8,857 bases of DNA from positions 1 to 8,857 of the forward strand of contig CAIKSH010000208.1 in the NCBI GenBank assembly GCA_903830015.1, written 5' to 3'. The position numbers and the translations under genes are program-made. This document shows, one piece after another, positions 6,518-8,857 of the stretch. The notes beneath the pieces are model-generated. The model was not told where the DNA came from and did no database searches. It saw nothing but the letters and a program-made list of their open reading frames with translations. How positions within the stretch are numbered: position 1 is the first letter of the stretch; each line of letters starts with the position of its first letter. Origin of the DNA: an uncultured Solirubrobacterales bacterium. Lineage in GTDB: Bacteria > Actinomycetota > Thermoleophilia > Solirubrobacterales > Solirubrobacteraceae.

Positions 6518-7949
6518 GGAGGGACGGCCCGCGGCCGCCGGCGGCGAAACCGCGGGGGACGGTGGGGGCCTCTCAAAGCGGGGCTGGAAGGTCTCGATCT
6601 TCGTCCTGGCGATGACCAGCCTGGTCACCGCCATCGACCTCACGATCATCAGCGTCGCCCTGCCCACCGTCGAGCAGGACCTCAACCTCAGCCCGTCGGC
6701 CGGCCAGTGGGTGGTGAACGCCTACCTGATCTCGTTCACCGTCCTTCTCATACCCGGGGGCATGTTCGGCGACCGGCTCGGCCAGATACGCGGGCTCAAC
6801 GTGGGCCTGATCATCTTCACCCTCGGCTCGGTCATGTGTGGTGTCGCCGGCGACGAGAAGCTGATCATTGCCGGCCGTGCCGTTCAGGGGCTTGGCGCGG
6901 CGATCCTCGTTCCCTGCATCCAGGCCCTGGTCACCAGGGTGGCGCCGGAAGGGAAGAAGGGCGCGGCTTTCGGTGTGTACGCGGCCGTGAGCGCCGTGGG
7001 CCTGGCCATCGGGCCGCTGCTCGGCGGCGCCCTGGTCGAGCTGGTCGGCTGGCGCTGGATCTTCTACATCAACCCCATAATCCTGCTCCCGCTCCTGATC
7101 CTGGTGCGCACGTTCCTGAGGGCGGCCGGGGAGGGCGTAAGCAAGGACACCAAGCGGCTGGTCACCTGGGAGATGCTCCGGCGCCCCTCGCTGAGGTCCG
7201 GCCTGTGGCTGATCTTCTTCGTGCGGCTGCCGCTGATCTGGATCTTCATCTACGCCGGCATCTACTTCCAGAGCGTGCTGGGCTTTAGCCCGGTGCAGGC
7301 CGGGCTGGCGGTCCTTCCCGGCATCGTCGGGATCGCCATCGGCGGGCTGACGGCCGGGCGCCTGAAGGACAAGATCGGATGGCGCGCCCCCACGGTGGCG
7401 GGTTTCCTGGGCGTTACCGCCTGTCTGGTCCTGCTTGGCTTTGCCGTGAGCTGGGAGAGCTACGTGGCCATTCTCGTTCCCATGTTCTTCCTTGGAATCG
7501 CCGTGAACCTGGCCACGACGCCGGTGAACGTCTACGCGCTGACCGACGCCGACGAGAGGCAGCGGGGGATGATCTCCGGGACCATGACCGTCTCCGCGCA
7601 GGCGGGCAACACCCTTGGCTCGATCCTCCTGGGCGCGATCGCCAATTCGCTCGTGCTCGGCGGCATCACGGCTACCGCCGGATATTCAGCCAGCCAGATC
7701 TACGCCGAGATCCAGCACCCGTCCGATTCGACGACCCTTCCCCAGGCGGCCCTGTCGGCTGGGCAGCAGGCTTTCGCCGACGGCATGTCCACCGCTGCCT
7801 TCATAGGGGCCGGGATCGTTTTCCTCGCACTGGTTCTCGCCTGGGCCTTCCGCATGTTCAGGGACCCGGGGGCGCCTCCGGGGACGGCTGAGCCGGCAAA
7901 GCCCGGGCCGGCCGCTGCGGAGGGAGTACCCAAGCCGGCTTCGGCCTGA
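6507..7949 (+). CDS. MFS transporter, DHA2 (EmrB/QacA)-like drug or metabolite exporter
   Basis: The 480-residue membrane protein has the marks of proton-driven DHA2 exporters. These are motif D1 TAIDLTIISVALPTV (41-55, Asp44), motif A GGMFGDRLGQIRG (84-96), motif B GRAVQGLGAAI (123-133, Arg124) and motif C GLAIGPLLGG (165-174). GWRWIFYIN (181-189) opens TM6. A loop at about 391-425 precedes the last membrane segment, and the tail is Pro/Ala-rich. By eye I count about 12 membrane segments, not the 14 usual for DHA2: TM6 is followed by a short polar stretch and then by the segment that in DHA2 is TM9. The start codon lies inside the end of the sulfotransferase gene (ATGGCTACTGA shared, 6507-6517). 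It probably exports the product of that gene or of the P450. Its last base abuts the stop codon of the convergent gene. Confidence 0.94.
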   Translation: MATEEGRPAAAGGETAGDGGGLSKRGWKVSIFVLAMTSLVTAIDLTIISVALPTVEQDLNLSPSAGQWVVNAYLISFTVLLIPGGMFGDRLGQIRGLNVGLIIFTLGSVMCGVAGDEKLIIAGRAVQGLGAAILVPCIQALVTRVAPEGKKGAAFGVYAAVSAVGLAIGPLLGGALVELVGWRWIFYINPIILLPLLILVRTFLRAAGEGVSKDTKRLVTWEMLRRPSLRSGLWLIFFVRLPLIWIFIYAGIYFQSVLGFSPVQAGLAVLPGIVGIAIGGLTAGRLKDKIGWRAPTVAGFLGVTACLVLLGFAVSWESYVAILVPMFFLGIAVNLATTPVNVYALTDADERQRGMISGTMTVSAQAGNTLGSILLGAIANSLVLGGITATAGYSASQIYAEIQHPSDSTTLPQAALSAGQQAFADGMSTAAFIGAGIVFLALVLAWAFRMFRDPGAPPGTAEPAKPGPAAAEGVPKPASA

Positions 7950-8759
7950 TCAGGCGGCGGCGGCTTCGGGCGTGAGCCCGTAGCGGTCGAGCAGCGCCGC
8001 CGCCTCCGGCGAGCCGGTGATGCACTCCATCATGTAGGCGACGGTCTCCGGGGGCAGCTCCTCGCGCCAGCCGCCGACCTTGGCCTTGCGCACGCGCATG
8101 GCCTGCGGGTCGGCCTTGTCGTACTCGTTGGGCTGGCCGACGCCGCTGGCCCGCTCCACCTCCCGCATCCTCTCCACCGAGCTGGCCTCCAGGGCCGCCC
8201 GAAGCTGGTCGTCGGTGGCCTCGATGCCCAGCTGTTCGGTGGCCCGCCGGAACGGCAGGAACGGTTCGGCACGCAGCTCCTCGTAGGTGAGGACCTCAAC
8301 GTTCGGGTCGGCGGCGTGCGGCGCCCAGGAGGCCAGGTAGTCGACCATCCTCGGAATGCCGAAGCGGTCGTCGCGGGAGAACTCGTCGATCGTTCCCTCG
8401 AACTGGTGGGCGTGGCGGGTCATGTGGTAGTAGAGGGAGACCAGCACGTCGGCCGGGTTGCGCAGCAGCAGGACCACCTGGGGGCCGGTGAACTGCTCCT
8501 CCCAGCGCAGGTGGCTCATGCCCACGAACGGCATCTCCTCGTGGTCGGCGAACCGGTACTTGTCGAGCGTCTTCCAGGGCTGCGAGTAGAAGACCTCCTC
8601 GGGGCCGCCGTCGTCGTTGGGAATCAGGGCGAACATGTTGTCCATGTCGAGCTCCAGCCCGAGCCTGTAGACGTCGTTCATCAGGTTGACCAGCGCGAAG
8701 CGCATCCAGGTGCGCCCGCTCTTGGGGTACGAGCACAGGAAGGAATCCGGCGTGGCCAT
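7950..8759 (-). CDS. Sulfotransferase domain protein (Sulfotransfer_1, cytosolic SULT-like)
   Basis: With the chosen ATG at 8759 the product has 269 residues. The PAPS loop CSYPKSGRTW (9-18) contains Lys13, the SULT catalytic lysine. SHLRW (82-86) places His82 where SULTs have the catalytic base (KTHLP). LLRNPADVLVSLYYH (98-112) is the 3'-phosphate motif, and RKAKVGGWREEL (224-235) matches the C-terminal RKxxxGxW PAPS/dimer element. All key parts are present, so an active PAPS-dependent enzyme on a hydroxyl acceptor is likely. It looks distantly related to the other sulfotransferase here (YPKSGRTW against SSRSGSTW), so not a recent duplicate. An in-frame ATG at 8768 would add three residues, but it overlaps the TAGCAT hexamer, so the inner ATG is preferred. 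It ends tail to tail with the MFS gene. Confidence 0.93.
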   Translation of the reverse strand: MATPDSFLCSYPKSGRTWMRFALVNLMNDVYRLGLELDMDNMFALIPNDDGGPEEVFYSQPWKTLDKYRFADHEEMPFVGMSHLRWEEQFTGPQVVLLLRNPADVLVSLYYHMTRHAHQFEGTIDEFSRDDRFGIPRMVDYLASWAPHAADPNVEVLTYEELRAEPFLPFRRATEQLGIEATDDQLRAALEASSVERMREVERASGVGQPNEYDKADPQAMRVRKAKVGGWREELPPETVAYMMECITGSPEAAALLDRYGLTPEAAAA

Positions 8760-8766
8760 CGGCGGC

Positions 8767-8772
8767 ATGCTA
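8767..8772 (-). promoter_or_regulatory. Candidate -10 element (TAGCAT) of the second sulfotransferase gene, decides its start
   Basis: On the minus strand TAGCAT is followed by 7 nt (GCCGCCG) and then the ATG at 8759, the spacing of a leaderless transcript. The alternative ATG at 8768 would fall inside this hexamer. No Shine-Dalgarno sequence precedes either ATG. Behind it lies the 14-bp palindrome GGCGGCCGGCCGCC (8779-8792). Confidence 0.45.
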
Positions 8773-8800
8773 ACCGGCGGCGGCCGGCCGCCACGGGTGG

Positions 8801-8843
8801 CCCCGCGGGCGCCGGCGCCCTAGAATGCGCGGCGCCCGCGGGG
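8801..8843 (+). promoter_or_regulatory. Inverted repeat around a candidate -10 (TAGAAT), probable promoter of a gene beyond the window
   Basis: CCCCGCGGGCGCCG (8801-8814) and CGGCGCCCGCGGGG (8830-8843) are exact 14-bp inverted arms with a 15-nt spacer. TAGAAT at 8821-8826 sits in the middle of the spacer. On the plus strand GGGGAGG (8840-8846) follows and could be a ribosome-binding site; no ATG or GTG follows it before the window ends. This suggests a plus-strand gene starting just beyond the right edge, divergent from the second sulfotransferase. Confidence 0.4.
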
Positions 8844-8857
8844 AGGACCCCGGAAGG

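Noticed and set aside
1..8857. CRISPR array, tRNA or rRNA genes, integrase or transposase, toxin-antitoxin or phage-defence genes
   Set aside because: Checked on both strands by eye: no regularly spaced direct repeats, no cloverleaf-like segments with CCA ends and no protein with such domains. The interest lies in the metabolic gene group instead.

Overview
The window is very GC-rich, and codon third positions are almost all G or C. Lipoprotein signals end in an LAAC/VAAC lipobox followed by Gly-Ser-Ser. Several genes lack a Shine-Dalgarno sequence and instead have a TAGnnT hexamer a few bases before the start codon. Together these suggest a high-GC actinobacterium, perhaps of the Thermoleophilia/Solirubrobacterales type. 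That placement is inference; no rRNA or marker gene is present. The window looks chromosomal: I see no mobile element, tRNA, rRNA or CRISPR array.

Left part (1-3061). On the minus strand lie the N-terminal part of a secreted GH5 endoglucanase-like enzyme, cut by the window edge, and a FAS1 (fasciclin) lipoprotein with a strong hairpin terminator behind it. Divergent from the FAS1 gene is a plus-strand class I glutamine-amidotransferase-like hydrolase (peptidase C26, gamma-glutamyl-GABA hydrolase type). It converges, with a 4-nt gap, on a minus-strand aquaporin whose pore-filter residues differ from AqpZ. These genes look like ordinary single-gene units with no evident shared pathway.

Right part (3190-8759). 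Four plus-strand genes follow one another closely: a branched-chain-amino-acid-type ABC substrate-binding lipoprotein with no permease or ATPase nearby, a soluble cytochrome P450, a PAPS-dependent-type sulfotransferase, and an MFS (DHA2-like) exporter. The sulfotransferase and MFS genes overlap by 11 nt. A second, unrelated-looking sulfotransferase lies on the minus strand and meets the MFS gene stop codon to stop codon with no base between. The most economical reading is a small-molecule module: the P450 installs a hydroxyl, one or both sulfotransferases sulfonate it, and the MFS pump exports the product. The substrate cannot be told from sequence.

Regulation. GH5, FAS1 and aquaporin have good Shine-Dalgarno sequences. 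The substrate-binding protein, P450, both sulfotransferases and the MFS gene have no usable one, but carry TAGGGT, TAGGCT, TAGGCT, TAGCAT and TAGCCT respectively, 6-10 nt before their starts. This points to leaderless or near-leaderless transcripts. A similar hexamer, TAGAAT at 8821-8826, sits in the centre of a perfect 14-bp inverted repeat at the right edge and probably belongs to a gene beyond the window.
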